NCBI RefSeq assembly: GCF_024346355.1
Contig: NZ_JAGQCU010000004.1
Span: 62,001-126,000 of the forward strand
DNA length: 64,000 nt
Direction: 5' to 3'
From: Cyanobium sp. ATX 6A2
Lineage (GTDB): Bacteria; Cyanobacteriota; Cyanobacteriia; PCC-6307; Cyanobiaceae
Shown here: piece after piece, positions 11,070 to 19,650 of the stretch
Layout of the letters: every line of letters begins with the position of its first letter
How positions within the stretch are numbered: the stretch's first letter is position 1
Position numbers and translations under genes: made by a program
Notes under the pieces: model-generated
The model's database searches: none
What the model was told of the DNA's origin: nothing
Seen by the model: only the letters and a program-made list of their open reading frames with translations

Positions 11070-11915
11070 TCAGACCGGCAGCAGCAGCCCGCCCAGCCAG
11101 GCCAGCCAGAGATCCTTCCCGAGCAGCCATACGGCGGCTCCGCCGGCGGCCAGGAAGGGACCGAAGGGGAAGGGCTGCTGCTTGCCCAGCCGGCCAGTGA
11201 GGCGACCGAGCATCCCCACCAGGGCACCACTGAACACCGCCAGCACCACGGTGAGCCCGAGGCCGGTCAGCCCCAGCCAGGCCCCCAGCAGGGCGGCCAG
11301 CTTGGCGTCCCCCAGGCCGAGGGCGGGCTTGCCCACCAGCCGCTCCCCCAGAGCGCTCACCGCCTCGAACCCCACCAGACCCACGCCGGCAGCCATGAGG
11401 TGGTGGAAGAGCAGCTCCCGGCCCATGGCCGCGCCCTGGTTCCAGCCCAGCACTGCCGTGCAGGCCAGGCCCAGCAGCAGGCCAGTGCGGCAGAGGGGTT
11501 CCGGCAGCCAGAGGCGATCCAGATCGATCAGGGTGAGGGGAATCAGCCAGCTCAGCAGCAGCCAGCCGGCCAGCACCAGCAGCAACGGCTGGGGTTCCGG
11601 TCCCATCGTCCCCGGCTGGGCCGACAGGGCCGCCACCCACAGCCCCGCGGTGAGCAGTTCCACCAGGGGGTAGCGCGGAGCGATGGCGGCCCCGCAGTGG
11701 CGGCAGCGAGCCCGCAACCACAGCCAGCCCAGCACCGGCAGATTCTCGAACCAGGCCAGGGGGGTGCCGCAGCGGGGGCAGTGGCTGCCGGGCCGCAGCA
11801 GCGACTCCTGCCGCGGCAGCCGCCAGGCCACCACGTTCAGGAAGCTGCCGATACAGGCGCCGAACAGGGCCGCCAGCCAGGGCAGCGCGGGAATGGCGGC
11901 AGGAGCGGGGAGCAC
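11070..11915 (-). CDS. pilD: Type IV prepilin peptidase (A24 family)
   Basis: Inner-membrane aspartyl protease that cleaves and N-methylates type IV pilin-like precursors. About 281 residues: IGSFLNVVAWRLP near the N-terminus, a cytoplasmic zinc loop with two CxxC pairs (HCPRCG, RCRHCG), and both catalytic aspartates, in LIDLDRLWLP and in the family signature LGLGDAKLAALLG. Multiple hydrophobic helices follow. GTG 11915 fits best; upstream sequence in the frame is not family-like. No pilin gene is in the window. Confidence 0.9.
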   Translation of the reverse strand: MLPAPAAIPALPWLAALFGACIGSFLNVVAWRLPRQESLLRPGSHCPRCGTPLAWFENLPVLGWLWLRARCRHCGAAIAPRYPLVELLTAGLWVAALSAQPGTMGPEPQPLLLVLAGWLLLSWLIPLTLIDLDRLWLPEPLCRTGLLLGLACTAVLGWNQGAAMGRELLFHHLMAAGVGLVGFEAVSALGERLVGKPALGLGDAKLAALLGAWLGLTGLGLTVVLAVFSGALVGMLGRLTGRLGKQQPFPFGPFLAAGGAAVWLLGKDLWLAWLGGLLLPV

Positions 11916-11922
11916 GGTGCCG

Positions 11923-12138
11923 TCAGCGGCTGCGCGGCATGCGCAGCCGCGATCCCGCTCGCGCCGCTGGGCGCCCCTGCAGGAGGTCGACGGGAACGAA
12001 CTGTTCGTCGGGCAACAGCACCGGCGGCTCGAACACCACCCGGCCGCGGCGGCCCTGCAGCACCACGCCGCAGGGTTCGGCACCGAAGGGACAGCCTTCC
12101 TGGTAGCGATGGATCACGCGACGGGCCTGCTGGAACAC
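11923..12138 (-). CDS. Small uncharacterised protein upstream of pilD
   Basis: 71 residues from GTG 12138 (FQQARRVIHRYQEGC, CGVVLQGRRGRVVFE, LPDEQFVPVDLLQGR), ending 7 bases before the pilD start. Codons are GC-rich at third positions as in neighbouring genes, which supports a real gene. The frame stays open upstream to about 12327 with no ATG, GTG or TTG, so the N-terminus may be longer with an unusual start codon. No family recognised. Confidence 0.5.
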   Translation of the reverse strand: MFQQARRVIHRYQEGCPFGAEPCGVVLQGRRGRVVFEPPVLLPDEQFVPVDLLQGRPAARAGSRLRMPRSR

Positions 12139-12353
12139 CTGCTGACTGTTGATGCGATCGAGCCGCAGCGTTGCCGGAGTGGCTGAAGCGGCTCCCGCAA
12201 TCGGAAACGAAGGCAGGGTTGGGGAGGCGCCGCCGCCAGGCGCCAGTCGCTGGGAAAAGCGCGGGTCTGGTCCCTGGGGAGGGGTGTTGGTGATGGCCTC
12301 ACCGACTCCGATTCGCGTTCCAGATTAGAGGTGAATCGCGCTGATGGCTGGAT

Positions 12354-13256
12354 TCAGTGCAGCTTCTTTTTCTCCTCGATCATGCGGTGAATGATCGGTG
12401 TGAGGATCAGCTCCATCGCGAAGCTCATCTTGCCACCGTTCACCACGATGGAGGTGGGGCTGGACATGAAGGAATCGTGGATCATGTCAAGCAGGTAGGG
12501 GAAGTCGATCCCCCACTTCTCGCGGGCTCCCTTGCGGAAGTGGATGATCACGAACGACTCGTCGGCCGTGGGAATGCCGCGGATCTGGAACGGGTTGGAG
12601 GTGTCCACGGTGGGAACCCGCTGGAAGTTGATGTCCGTGCGGCTGAACTGGGGGCAGATGTGGTTGATGTAGTCGGGCATCCGCCGCAGGATCGTGTCCA
12701 CGGTGGCCTCCGCCGAATAACCGCGCTCGGCGTTGTCGCGCGAGATCTTCTGGATCCATTCCAGGTTGGTGATCGGCACCACACCCACCAGCAGGTCCAC
12801 CACCGAGGCCACGTCGTAGCCCTCGCCCACGACGCCGCCGTGCAGACCCTCGTAGAAGAGCACGTCGGTGCCGGTGGGGATCGGCTCCCAGGGGGTGAAC
12901 TGGCCGGGCTCGAGGCTGGTGCCAAGCCGCTCGTTGTGCTCTTCCGCCTCCTCGGGCGAATGCAGGTAGTAGCGCTTCTCGCCGCTGCCGTTCTGGCCGT
13001 AGCTGCGGAACAGCTCTTCGAGCTTGTTGAAGATGTTGGCCTCGGGGCCGAAGTGGGAGAAGGTTTCGCCGCGGGCGATCGCCGCCGCCATGGCCTCCTT
13101 CATCGGCCCACGCTCATAGCGGTGGTAGCTGTCGCCCTCCACCACCGCCGGGGTGATGCCCTCGCGCGTGAAGATGTATTCGAAGGCCCGCTTCACGGTT
13201 GTGGTTCCCGCGCCTGAGGAACCGGTGACAGCCACAACCGGGTGACGCTTCGACAT
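12354..13256 (-). CDS. prk: Phosphoribulokinase
   Basis: Calvin-cycle enzyme that phosphorylates ribulose 5-phosphate with ATP to give ribulose 1,5-bisphosphate. The 300-residue protein starts MSKRHPVVAVTGSSGAGTTT, with the P-loop at residues 12-20. VVEGDSYHRYERGPMK, VLFYEGLHGG and the RDNAERGYS segment are typical of this bacterial-type enzyme. I see few cysteines in the N-terminal part where plant enzymes have their regulatory pair. The frame extends to 13382 without conserved residues, so ATG 13256 was chosen. Confidence 0.95.
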   Translation of the reverse strand: MSKRHPVVAVTGSSGAGTTTVKRAFEYIFTREGITPAVVEGDSYHRYERGPMKEAMAAAIARGETFSHFGPEANIFNKLEELFRSYGQNGSGEKRYYLHSPEEAEEHNERLGTSLEPGQFTPWEPIPTGTDVLFYEGLHGGVVGEGYDVASVVDLLVGVVPITNLEWIQKISRDNAERGYSAEATVDTILRRMPDYINHICPQFSRTDINFQRVPTVDTSNPFQIRGIPTADESFVIIHFRKGAREKWGIDFPYLLDMIHDSFMSSPTSIVVNGGKMSFAMELILTPIIHRMIEEKKKLH

Positions 13257-13350
13257 GGCGCGGGGGAAGGGAGACTGAGGGCGAGTTTGGCAGGTCGCCG
13301 GGACCCCCCCACCCTGCCGCTGCTGGTCCGTCCAGGCAGGGCGGGCGGCG

Positions 13351-14436
13351 TCAGCTCTCGAGGGCCTGCAGCAGTTGTTCACCCATTGCCTGGCAACCCA
13401 CCAGGCTGCAGCCCTCGGCCATCAGGTCGCCGGTGCGGTAGCCGGCCTCCAGCACCCGGTCCACCGCGGCCTCCAGGTCTGCGGCGGCGGCCTCCTGCTT
13501 CAGGCCCACCCGCAGCAGCATGGCGGCGCTGAGCACCATCGCCAGCGGATTGGCCCTGTCCTGGCCGGCGATGTCCGGTGCCGAGCCATGGATCGGCTCG
13601 AACAGGCCCGGGCCGTCGCTGCCCAGGGAGGCCGAGGGGAGCATGCCGATCGAGCCGGTGAGCATGGCGGCCTCATCGCTGAGGATGTCGCCGAACAGGT
13701 TGCCGGTGAGCAGCACATCGAACTGACGGGGCGCCCGCACCAGTTGCATGGCGGCGTTGTCCACGTAGAGGTGGCTGAGCTCCACATCGCCGTAGTCGGC
13801 GGTGTGCAGGGCCACCACCCGCTCGCGCCAGAGCTGACTCACATCGAGCACGTTGGCCTTGTCCACGCTGCACAGCCGGCCCCGCCGGCCGCGGGCCAGA
13901 TCGAAGCCCACCCTGGCGATGCGGTCGATCTCGGAGCTGCTGTAGGCCATGGTGTTGAAGGCCCGCTCCTCGCCGGCGGCCTGCACACGCCCCTTGGGGG
14001 TGCCGAAGTAGATGCCACCGGTGAGCTCCCGCACCACCAGGAGATCCACCCCGGAAATCACCTCCGGCCGCAGGGTGGAGGCGCCGATCAGGGCCGGCAC
14101 GGTCTTCACCGGCCGCAGGTTGGCGAACAGCCCCAGCCCGCCGCGCAGGCCCAGCAGGCCGGTCTCCGGCCGCTGCGGCCGGGGCAGGCTGTCGTACTGG
14201 GGCGAGCCGATCGCGGCCAGCAGCACCGCGTCGCTGGCGCGGCAGGCCTCCAGGGTGGCGGCGGGCAGGGGTTCACCGCTGACGTCGATGGCGGCACCAC
14301 CGATCGGCTGCTCGTCGTAGACCAGCTCCAGCTGGTGCCGGCGGCTCACCGCATCGAGCAGCTGGCGGGCCACCGCCATGATCTCCGGACCGATGCCGTC
14401 GCCGGGGAGCAGGGTGATCCGGTGGCGGCTGGTCAT
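13351..14436 (-). CDS. leuB: 3-isopropylmalate dehydrogenase
   Basis: Third step of leucine synthesis: NAD-dependent oxidative decarboxylation of 3-isopropylmalate. 361 residues starting [20 protein letters not shown]. Landmarks are [25 protein letters not shown], the catalytic-loop Lys in [36 protein letters not shown] and the NAD-binding [20 protein letters not shown] 14436 is the family-typical start. Confidence 0.95.
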   Translation of the reverse strand: MTSRHRITLLPGDGIGPEIMAVARQLLDAVSRRHQLELVYDEQPIGGAAIDVSGEPLPAATLEACRASDAVLLAAIGSPQYDSLPRPQRPETGLLGLRGGLGLFANLRPVKTVPALIGASTLRPEVISGVDLLVVRELTGGIYFGTPKGRVQAAGEERAFNTMAYSSSEIDRIARVGFDLARGRRGRLCSVDKANVLDVSQLWRERVVALHTADYGDVELSHLYVDNAAMQLVRAPRQFDVLLTGNLFGDILSDEAAMLTGSIGMLPSASLGSDGPGLFEPIHGSAPDIAGQDRANPLAMVLSAAMLLRVGLKQEAAAADLEAAVDRVLEAGYRTGDLMAEGCSLVGCQAMGEQLLQALES

Positions 14437-14473
14437 GGCGGCGTTGCCTGTGCGGCGGGAGCAGCCGGGGAGG

Positions 14474-15565
14474 CTAGGGCCCGGCGGACTCTCCCCCCTG
14501 CCCCTCCCGGTTGCGTTTCTCAAGCTGACGCAGGCTGCGGGCCAGGTCGGGAAGTTTGTTGAAGGCGGCCGAGCAGCGCAGCCAGAGGCGGTTGGGGATC
14601 GCCGGGTAGCCGCTCACCACCTCGCCGGCGGCCACTTCCCCGTGCACCCCAGATTTGGAACTGGCGATCGCCCCGTCGCCCATCACTGCCCGGTTGGCCA
14701 GCCCCACCTGGCCGGCCAGGATCACGCCATTGCCCAGGCGGGCGCCGCCGGCAATGCCCACCTGGGCGGCCAGGGCGCAGCCCTGGCCGGTGCTCACCCC
14801 GTGGCCGATGTGCACGAGGTTGTCGATCTTGGTGCCGGCGCCGATGCGGGTTTCGCCCACCGCCGGCCGGTCGATGGTGCTGCCGGAGCCCACCTCCACC
14901 GCGTCTTCCAGCACCACGCGGCCGGTCTGGGGCATCTTGCGCCAGCCACCGGCGGTGGGCACGAAGCCGAAGCCCTCCCCGCCGATCACGGCGTTGGCCT
15001 GCACCACGCAGCCGCACCCCAGGTGGCTGCCACGGTGCACCACGGCGCCGGCGTGCAGTTCACAGCCCTCACCCAGTTCCACATCGGCGTAGAGCACCAC
15101 ATGGGGGTGGAGGGTGCAGCCGGCACCGATGCGCACCCCCTCGGCGATGCACACCTGGGCCCCCACGTGGCTGCCCATGCCCACCACGGCCGAGGGGTCG
15201 ACCACGGCGCTGGGATGGATGCCGGCCGGCGGCAGGGCGGCGGGGTGCAGGGCCTCAAGGGCCTCCGCGAACCCCAGCCGCGGATCGGCCAGGGCCACCC
15301 AGGCGATGCCGCGGGCGCTGAGCTGGCGGCCGAGATCACCGGCACCGTCGGCGCCCGCCGGCAGCAGCACGGCACTGGCAGCGGTGCCGGCCAGGACGGC
15401 TGCCAGGGCGCTGCCGGCCTCCAGGAAGCTGAGCTGGCCGGCGCGTGCCTCGCCCAGGGCGCCGCCGCCCAGGAGCTCCGGGTCGCCGGCCAGATCCCGC
15501 TCCGGCCCGCCGTCAGGCTGGGAGCGGACCTCGCTGAGCTGGCCAAGCAGTTGGCTGAAGCGCAT
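14474..15565 (-). CDS. lpxD: UDP-3-O-(3-hydroxyacyl)glucosamine N-acyltransferase
   Basis: Third enzyme of lipid A synthesis, adding the N-linked hydroxyacyl chain. 363 residues: an N-terminal uridine-binding domain, then a left-handed beta-helix built of hexapeptide repeats (for example [60 protein letters not shown]). The catalytic histidine lies in [11 protein letters not shown]-terminal helix ends the protein. It is separated from leuB by 37 bases on the same strand. Confidence 0.94.
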   Translation of the reverse strand: MRFSQLLGQLSEVRSQPDGGPERDLAGDPELLGGGALGEARAGQLSFLEAGSALAAVLAGTAASAVLLPAGADGAGDLGRQLSARGIAWVALADPRLGFAEALEALHPAALPPAGIHPSAVVDPSAVVGMGSHVGAQVCIAEGVRIGAGCTLHPHVVLYADVELGEGCELHAGAVVHRGSHLGCGCVVQANAVIGGEGFGFVPTAGGWRKMPQTGRVVLEDAVEVGSGSTIDRPAVGETRIGAGTKIDNLVHIGHGVSTGQGCALAAQVGIAGGARLGNGVILAGQVGLANRAVMGDGAIASSKSGVHGEVAAGEVVSGYPAIPNRLWLRCSAAFNKLPDLARSLRQLEKRNREGQGGESAGP

Positions 15566-15605
15566 GCCGCAGGGGCTTCCGGCTGGGCGGATCGTAGGCA
15601 GGGCT

Positions 15606-16685
15606 TCAGAGCAGGGCCAGGCGGTCACGATGCACCACCTCCACCCCCGCCCGGCCCATCAACTGGCGCAACTCGGCGCTGGCCAGACTGGCCAGCCCCC
15701 GGCCCAGTTCGCGGCCGTCGGCGGCCAGCAGACGCACCGCCTCGCGGGCGCTGAAGTCGCCCTCCACCGCCGTGACCCCCACCGCCAGCAGGGACGCGCC
15801 CTGGCGCAGCAGGGCCCGCTCGGCGCCGGCATCGAGGCGCAGGCTGCCCTTGGGCACCAGGGCGTGGGCCAGCCAGCGCTTGCGGGTGGAGAGGGGCTCC
15901 AGCGAGGGCTGAAACACGGTGCCCACGCGCTGGCCCGCCAGCAGGGCGTCGAGCACCGCCGGATCGCGGCCGTCAGCGAGGTGCACGCGGATGCCGCTGG
16001 AGGTGGCGATGCGGGCGGCCGCCAGCTTGGTGGTCATGCCACCGGTGCCCCAGCGGCCGCCGCCGCCGGCCACATGGGTGAGCCGCTCCAGTTCGGCCAG
16101 GTCGCGCACCTCCTCGATCGGCTGGGCGCTGTTGTCGCTGCGGGGGTCGCCCGAGTAGAGGCGATCGACATCGGTGAGCAGGATCAGCTCATCGGCCTCC
16201 ACCGCCACCGCCACCAGGGCCGAGAGGGTGTCGTTGTCGCCGAAGCGCAGTTCATCGGTGGCCAGGGTGTCGTTCTCGTTCACCACCGGCACCACCCCCC
16301 AGGCCAGCAGCTGCTCGAGGGTGCGGCAGGCGTTCTGGTAGCGGCGCCGTGAGGCCAGATCGCCGCGGGTGAGCAGCACCTGGGCTGCCGTCAGTCCACG
16401 CACGGCGAAGGCGTCCTGGTAGAGGGCCATCAGCTGGCCCTGGCCCACGGCGGCGGCGGCCTGCAGGGCCGCCACCTCCCCCGGGCGCCTGGCCATGGCC
16501 AGGACGGCGCAGCCCAGGCCCACGGCGCCGCTGGTGACCAGGGCCACCGACTCAGCGCGGCGGCAGGCGCGGTTGAGACTGGCGACCAGATCGGCGATCA
16601 CGGCGGCGGTGGGCCGCTCGGCTGTACCCCGCAGCAGGCTGGTGCCCACCTTCACCACCCGGCGCATCGCTCGTGGCTCCCTCAT
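15606..16685 (-). CDS. proB: Glutamate 5-kinase
   Basis: First step of proline synthesis, phosphorylating glutamate. 359 residues: amino-acid kinase fold ([72 protein letters not shown]) and a C-terminal PUA-type RNA-binding domain. The start ATG at 16685 overlaps the stop of the upstream yqeG gene (ATGA), which supports this start over the ATG at 16667. Confidence 0.95.
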   Translation of the reverse strand: MREPRAMRRVVKVGTSLLRGTAERPTAAVIADLVASLNRACRRAESVALVTSGAVGLGCAVLAMARRPGEVAALQAAAAVGQGQLMALYQDAFAVRGLTAAQVLLTRGDLASRRRYQNACRTLEQLLAWGVVPVVNENDTLATDELRFGDNDTLSALVAVAVEADELILLTDVDRLYSGDPRSDNSAQPIEEVRDLAELERLTHVAGGGGRWGTGGMTTKLAAARIATSSGIRVHLADGRDPAVLDALLAGQRVGTVFQPSLEPLSTRKRWLAHALVPKGSLRLDAGAERALLRQGASLLAVGVTAVEGDFSAREAVRLLAADGRELGRGLASLASAELRQLMGRAGVEVVHRDRLALL

Positions 16686-17194
16686 CCCACGCTGCTGCCG
16701 AGCCAGTGGGCCAGGCGCAGCTCCAGCCGCTGCAGTCGGTCGTGCCGGCAGGGCTGCCCGAGGGGATCGATCGGCTTCACCAGCACGGTGTAGAGCCCCA
16801 GGCGGTTGCCGGCGATCACGTCGGTGAACAGCCGATCCCCGATCAGGGCCACCTGGCGATGGGGCAGCTGCAGTTGCTCCAACACCCGGCGCAGGGCGGC
16901 GCGGCGGGGCTTGCCGGCGGAGGTGGTGAAGGGCAGCCCCAGATCGGCCGCCACCGCGCCGATGCGCTGGCGGGAGGGGTTGTTGCTGAGCAGGTGGATC
17001 GGCAGCTGCCGTTGTGCCTCCTCCAGCCAGCGCCGGCAGCTCTGGGGCACGGTGGACTGGCGCCAGGGCAGCAGGGTGAGGTCCACATCCAGCACCAGGG
17101 CGGCGATCTGGCGTTCGAGCAGCTGCTGCAGCGGCAACTCCGCCAGGGTGCAATCGAGCAACCAGTCGGGATGCAGCAGCTGACGCAGGTTCAC
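16682..17194 (-). CDS. YqeG family HAD-IIIA phosphatase
   Basis: 170-residue HAD hydrolase. Motif I is VLDVDLTLLPW, motif II is IHLLSNNPS, the conserved lysine is in SAGKPRRAAL, and motif III is VALIGDRLFTDVIAGNRLG. In some YqeG members the substrate is phosphatidylglycerophosphate, but that has to be shown for each case. The GTG start overlaps the upstream stop by 4 bases (GTGA), and the stop overlaps proB, so it is inside a coupled run of genes. Confidence 0.9.
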   Translation of the reverse strand: MNLRQLLHPDWLLDCTLAELPLQQLLERQIAALVLDVDLTLLPWRQSTVPQSCRRWLEEAQRQLPIHLLSNNPSRQRIGAVAADLGLPFTTSAGKPRRAALRRVLEQLQLPHRQVALIGDRLFTDVIAGNRLGLYTVLVKPIDPLGQPCRHDRLQRLELRLAHWLGSSVG

Positions 17195-17760
17195 TGCAGG
17201 CCCTCCCGCTCCTCCAGTTCCGCCTCAATGCGGGGTTGCACCCGGTCGAATTCCTCCCCTTCCACCAGCACGGCCTCGGTCCCGTCCATGCGGGCCACCA
17301 CAAAGTAGGGGTCGAGGGGGATGTAGAGGCCGTATTCCTGTTCCTCCGCCAGGAAGCTCACCAGCAGCTCGTAGGTCTCACTGTCGTCGGCCTCGCCATC
17401 CTCCTCGTCATCGAGGTCGTCAGGCTCGGGTTCATCCAGCTCCCCGTTCACGGTGAGGGTCACCGCCGATCGCACCAGGGTGAGGTCGTGCTCCTGGAGC
17501 ACCACATCCGCCACTGAGAGAATCGGTTCGCTGGCCTCGATCGTGTCGATCAGCTCCGGTTCATCCCCCTCGCCCAGCCGGAACAGGCACACCGGGGTGT
17601 CCACCGGGGTCAGCAGCACGTAGTCGCGACCGTCGAGGGGGATGAGCTGCTCGAGAAAACAGAGCAACTGGCGTCCCCGTTGGTCGCTCACCAGCACGGT
17701 GGGCACGTCGGTGGCCAGGTCGGTGGGCCGATCGGTGGGGAGGTCGCCCGAGCCAGTCAT
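17191..17760 (-). CDS. DUF3727 domain protein
   Basis: 189-residue acidic protein from ATG 17760. It begins with a short DLPTDRPTDLATDVP repeat-like segment, then a beta-rich domain (VLVSDQRGRQLLCFLEQ, YVLLTPVDTPVCLFRL), a very acidic linker (DEPEPDDLDDEEDGEADDSE) and a second domain (YELLVSFLAEEQEYGLYIP, LDPYFVVARMDG). DUF3727 proteins occur in cyanobacteria and plastids; the plastid relatives are linked to thylakoid membrane proteins, but I cannot assign a role here. Overlaps yqeG by 4 bases. Confidence 0.82.
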   Translation of the reverse strand: MTGSGDLPTDRPTDLATDVPTVLVSDQRGRQLLCFLEQLIPLDGRDYVLLTPVDTPVCLFRLGEGDEPELIDTIEASEPILSVADVVLQEHDLTLVRSAVTLTVNGELDEPEPDDLDDEEDGEADDSETYELLVSFLAEEQEYGLYIPLDPYFVVARMDGTEAVLVEGEEFDRVQPRIEAELEEREGLQ

Positions 17761-17800
17761 GTTGGAATCCGCGGTGCTCGCCGGTGGTGGAGCTGTGCCC

Positions 17801-18244
17801 TCAGGATGGATCAACGCCGTCCGGTTTGCCGGGAACGGCGCTTGCCGGGGCCGGGGGCGCCTGTGGTTCCGGCCCCTCGCGCAGCCATTGCTCCAGCAGC
17901 AGGGCGGCGGCGGCGCTGTCCAGCCGGCCGCTGCGATCCCCGTGCAGCCCATGGCGTTCGGCGGCGGCCCAGCTGCTGGCGTGCTCGTTGACCCAGGCCA
18001 GCGCCAGCCCGGTGGCCTGGGCCAGACGCTCGCCGTAGCGCCGGCAGTGGCGGCATTGCTGGCCGGGTTGGCCGGCGCTGTCGAGGGGCAGCCCCACCAC
18101 CAGGACCTGGACGCGCCGCTGGCGGATCAGTGCCTGCAGGTGCTCCAGGTCGGCGGCAAAACGGCCGCGCGCCAGGGCCGCCAGGGGGGTGACGGTGATA
18201 CCCAGCGCATCACAGCCCGCCAGGCCGATGCGCCGCCGCCCCAC
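17801..18244 (-). CDS. ruvX: Holliday junction resolvase-like nuclease RuvX/YqgF (start uncertain)
   Basis: RNase H-fold protein for processing of recombination intermediates or pre-16S rRNA. Family blocks: GRRRIGLAGCDALGITVTPL, VLVVGLPLDSAGQPGQQ, VNEHASSWAA and RLDSAAAALLLEQWL. The listed GTG (18244) lies inside the conserved first strand SVLALDVGRRRIG and would remove the catalytic Asp. The true N-terminus must lie upstream, but no ATG, GTG or TTG occurs in frame as far back as the end of the preceding gene; a CTG start is possible. Its C-terminus is about 20 residues longer than usual. Confidence 0.85.
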   Translation of the reverse strand: MGRRRIGLAGCDALGITVTPLAALARGRFAADLEHLQALIRQRRVQVLVVGLPLDSAGQPGQQCRHCRRYGERLAQATGLALAWVNEHASSWAAAERHGLHGDRSGRLDSAAAALLLEQWLREGPEPQAPPAPASAVPGKPDGVDPS

Positions 18245-18299
18245 ATCGAGGGCCAGGACGGAGCGCGGCAGCGGCGGGCGAGGAAGGGGTGGGGGCCTG

Positions 18300-18341
18300 A
18301 GTGGCGTGGAGGTCAGTGGCGTGGAGGTCAGTGGGGTGAGG
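18300..18341. repeat. 15-bp tandem repeat between ruvX and the GNAT-like gene
   Basis: AGTGGCGTGGAGGTC at 18300-18314 and 18315-18329, followed by a decayed third copy from 18330. In the ruvX frame it encodes TSTPL repeats ahead of the conserved first strand. Confidence 0.8.
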
Positions 18342-19590
18342 GGCTGTGGCGGAGCAGTGGGGTGGGCATGGGCCGCCGCCGCGGCTGCAGCTGGCGCAGC
18401 ACGGATTCCAGGCGTTGGGCCGCCCCCTGGGCGGGGACGTGCAGCTCGTGCCGTCGCCAGACGCTGCGGGCCATCAGCACCCGTTCACCACGGGGTTCGG
18501 CTCCCAGCTGGCGCAGCCAGCGCTCAAGGGCCTGGTCGTTCACGTCGCTGCGCAGCCACAGCAATTGCTGCCGGCCGAGGGTCCAGGCGGCCTGGGCCAG
18601 CAGGCTGGTGAGGGGGGCGCCGATCAGCTGCCCCCAGCCCGGGTGCACCGTGAGCTCGAGGTCGTGGCCACCGCCGGGGTGTTCGCCAAGCCAGCGCAGC
18701 GCCGCCACGGCCTGATCGCGACGGGGATCGATCAGCATCCAGCCCCGGCCGGCGCTGCGGTCGAGCAGATCCTCCACATGGCGATCGAGGAGCTGGCGCA
18801 GCAGCCCGGGGCAGGCCGCCTGCTCCAGCTGCCAGTGGGCCCGGGCGGTGCGGCGGTTGAGGGGGCGCAGCGTCCAGGGCTCGCTGCTGGAACTGTCCTC
18901 AGCGGCGGCGGCGGGGACACCCAGGCTGCCCGACCAGCGCCACAGCCGCTCGGTGCGCAGGGGCTGGAATCCCTGTTCGCGCAGGGCGGCGAGGCGATCG
19001 AGATCGAGGGTGGAGGAGATGGCGATCCAGCTGCCGGCGCCGCGGGCACGCCGGATCGCTTCCCGCAGCAGCTCCCCGGAGAGCTCACGCTTGCGGCTCT
19101 CCACGGCCAGGCGCAGGTGCTGGACGCGCCAGCAGCTGCCGCTGCGATTCTCGGGTCGGGTGACGATCAGGCCCAGGGGTGTCGTTCCCTGGCGGGCCAC
19201 CAGCACGTCGGGGCAGAGGTTGGCGCCCGCCGGGATCCGCAGACCCTGCAGTGCCCGGGCCGGCAGGCGCAGCAGCGTGGCCCGTTGCAGGAGGGGCTGC
19301 AGGGGCACGAAAGCCGGATCACTGAGCAGGGGCAGATGCCAGCCGGCCAGGGGCTCGATCAGAGCCCCCTCGATCAGCGGCCCCTGCTCGGCGCCGCTCC
19401 CTTTGGACAACGCGCCATCGCCGGGGCTGGCCGCTGTTGGCGTCTGCCGGTCTGCGGCGCTGGGCTGTGCGGCGTAGTGCTGATCGGGATGGACTGGATC
19501 AGCATTGAGATGATCGGAAACCACGGCGGTGGCCAGGGTGGCGCAGGCCTGGACCGATGGGGATGGCTCAAGTGGGGATTGCACTGTCAT
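18328..19590 (-). CDS. GNAT-like protein of unknown function
   Basis: About 420 residues. After a low-complexity, probably disordered first 75 residues comes an acetyltransferase-like half (LVARQGTTPLGLIVTRPENRSG, VQHLRLAVESRKRELSGELLREAIRRA, AISSTLDLDRLAALREQGF). A second domain of similar style follows (AVAALRWLGEHPGG, DLELTVHPGWGQLIGAPL). This looks like a tandem GNAT fold with degenerate acetyl-CoA loops. ATG 19590 was chosen; a GTG 15 bases upstream is also in frame. It ends 84 bases before the ruvX GTG. Confidence 0.68.
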   Translation of the reverse strand: MTVQSPLEPSPSVQACATLATAVVSDHLNADPVHPDQHYAAQPSAADRQTPTAASPGDGALSKGSGAEQGPLIEGALIEPLAGWHLPLLSDPAFVPLQPLLQRATLLRLPARALQGLRIPAGANLCPDVLVARQGTTPLGLIVTRPENRSGSCWRVQHLRLAVESRKRELSGELLREAIRRARGAGSWIAISSTLDLDRLAALREQGFQPLRTERLWRWSGSLGVPAAAAEDSSSSEPWTLRPLNRRTARAHWQLEQAACPGLLRQLLDRHVEDLLDRSAGRGWMLIDPRRDQAVAALRWLGEHPGGGHDLELTVHPGWGQLIGAPLTSLLAQAAWTLGRQQLLWLRSDVNDQALERWLRQLGAEPRGERVLMARSVWRRHELHVPAQGAAQRLESVLRQLQPRRRPMPTPLLRHSPSPH

Positions 19591-19650
19591 CCCAGGGCAG
19601 TCCACGGGGTCATCGTTCCAACTGTACTGACGCTGACCTGAGGCCGCAGC

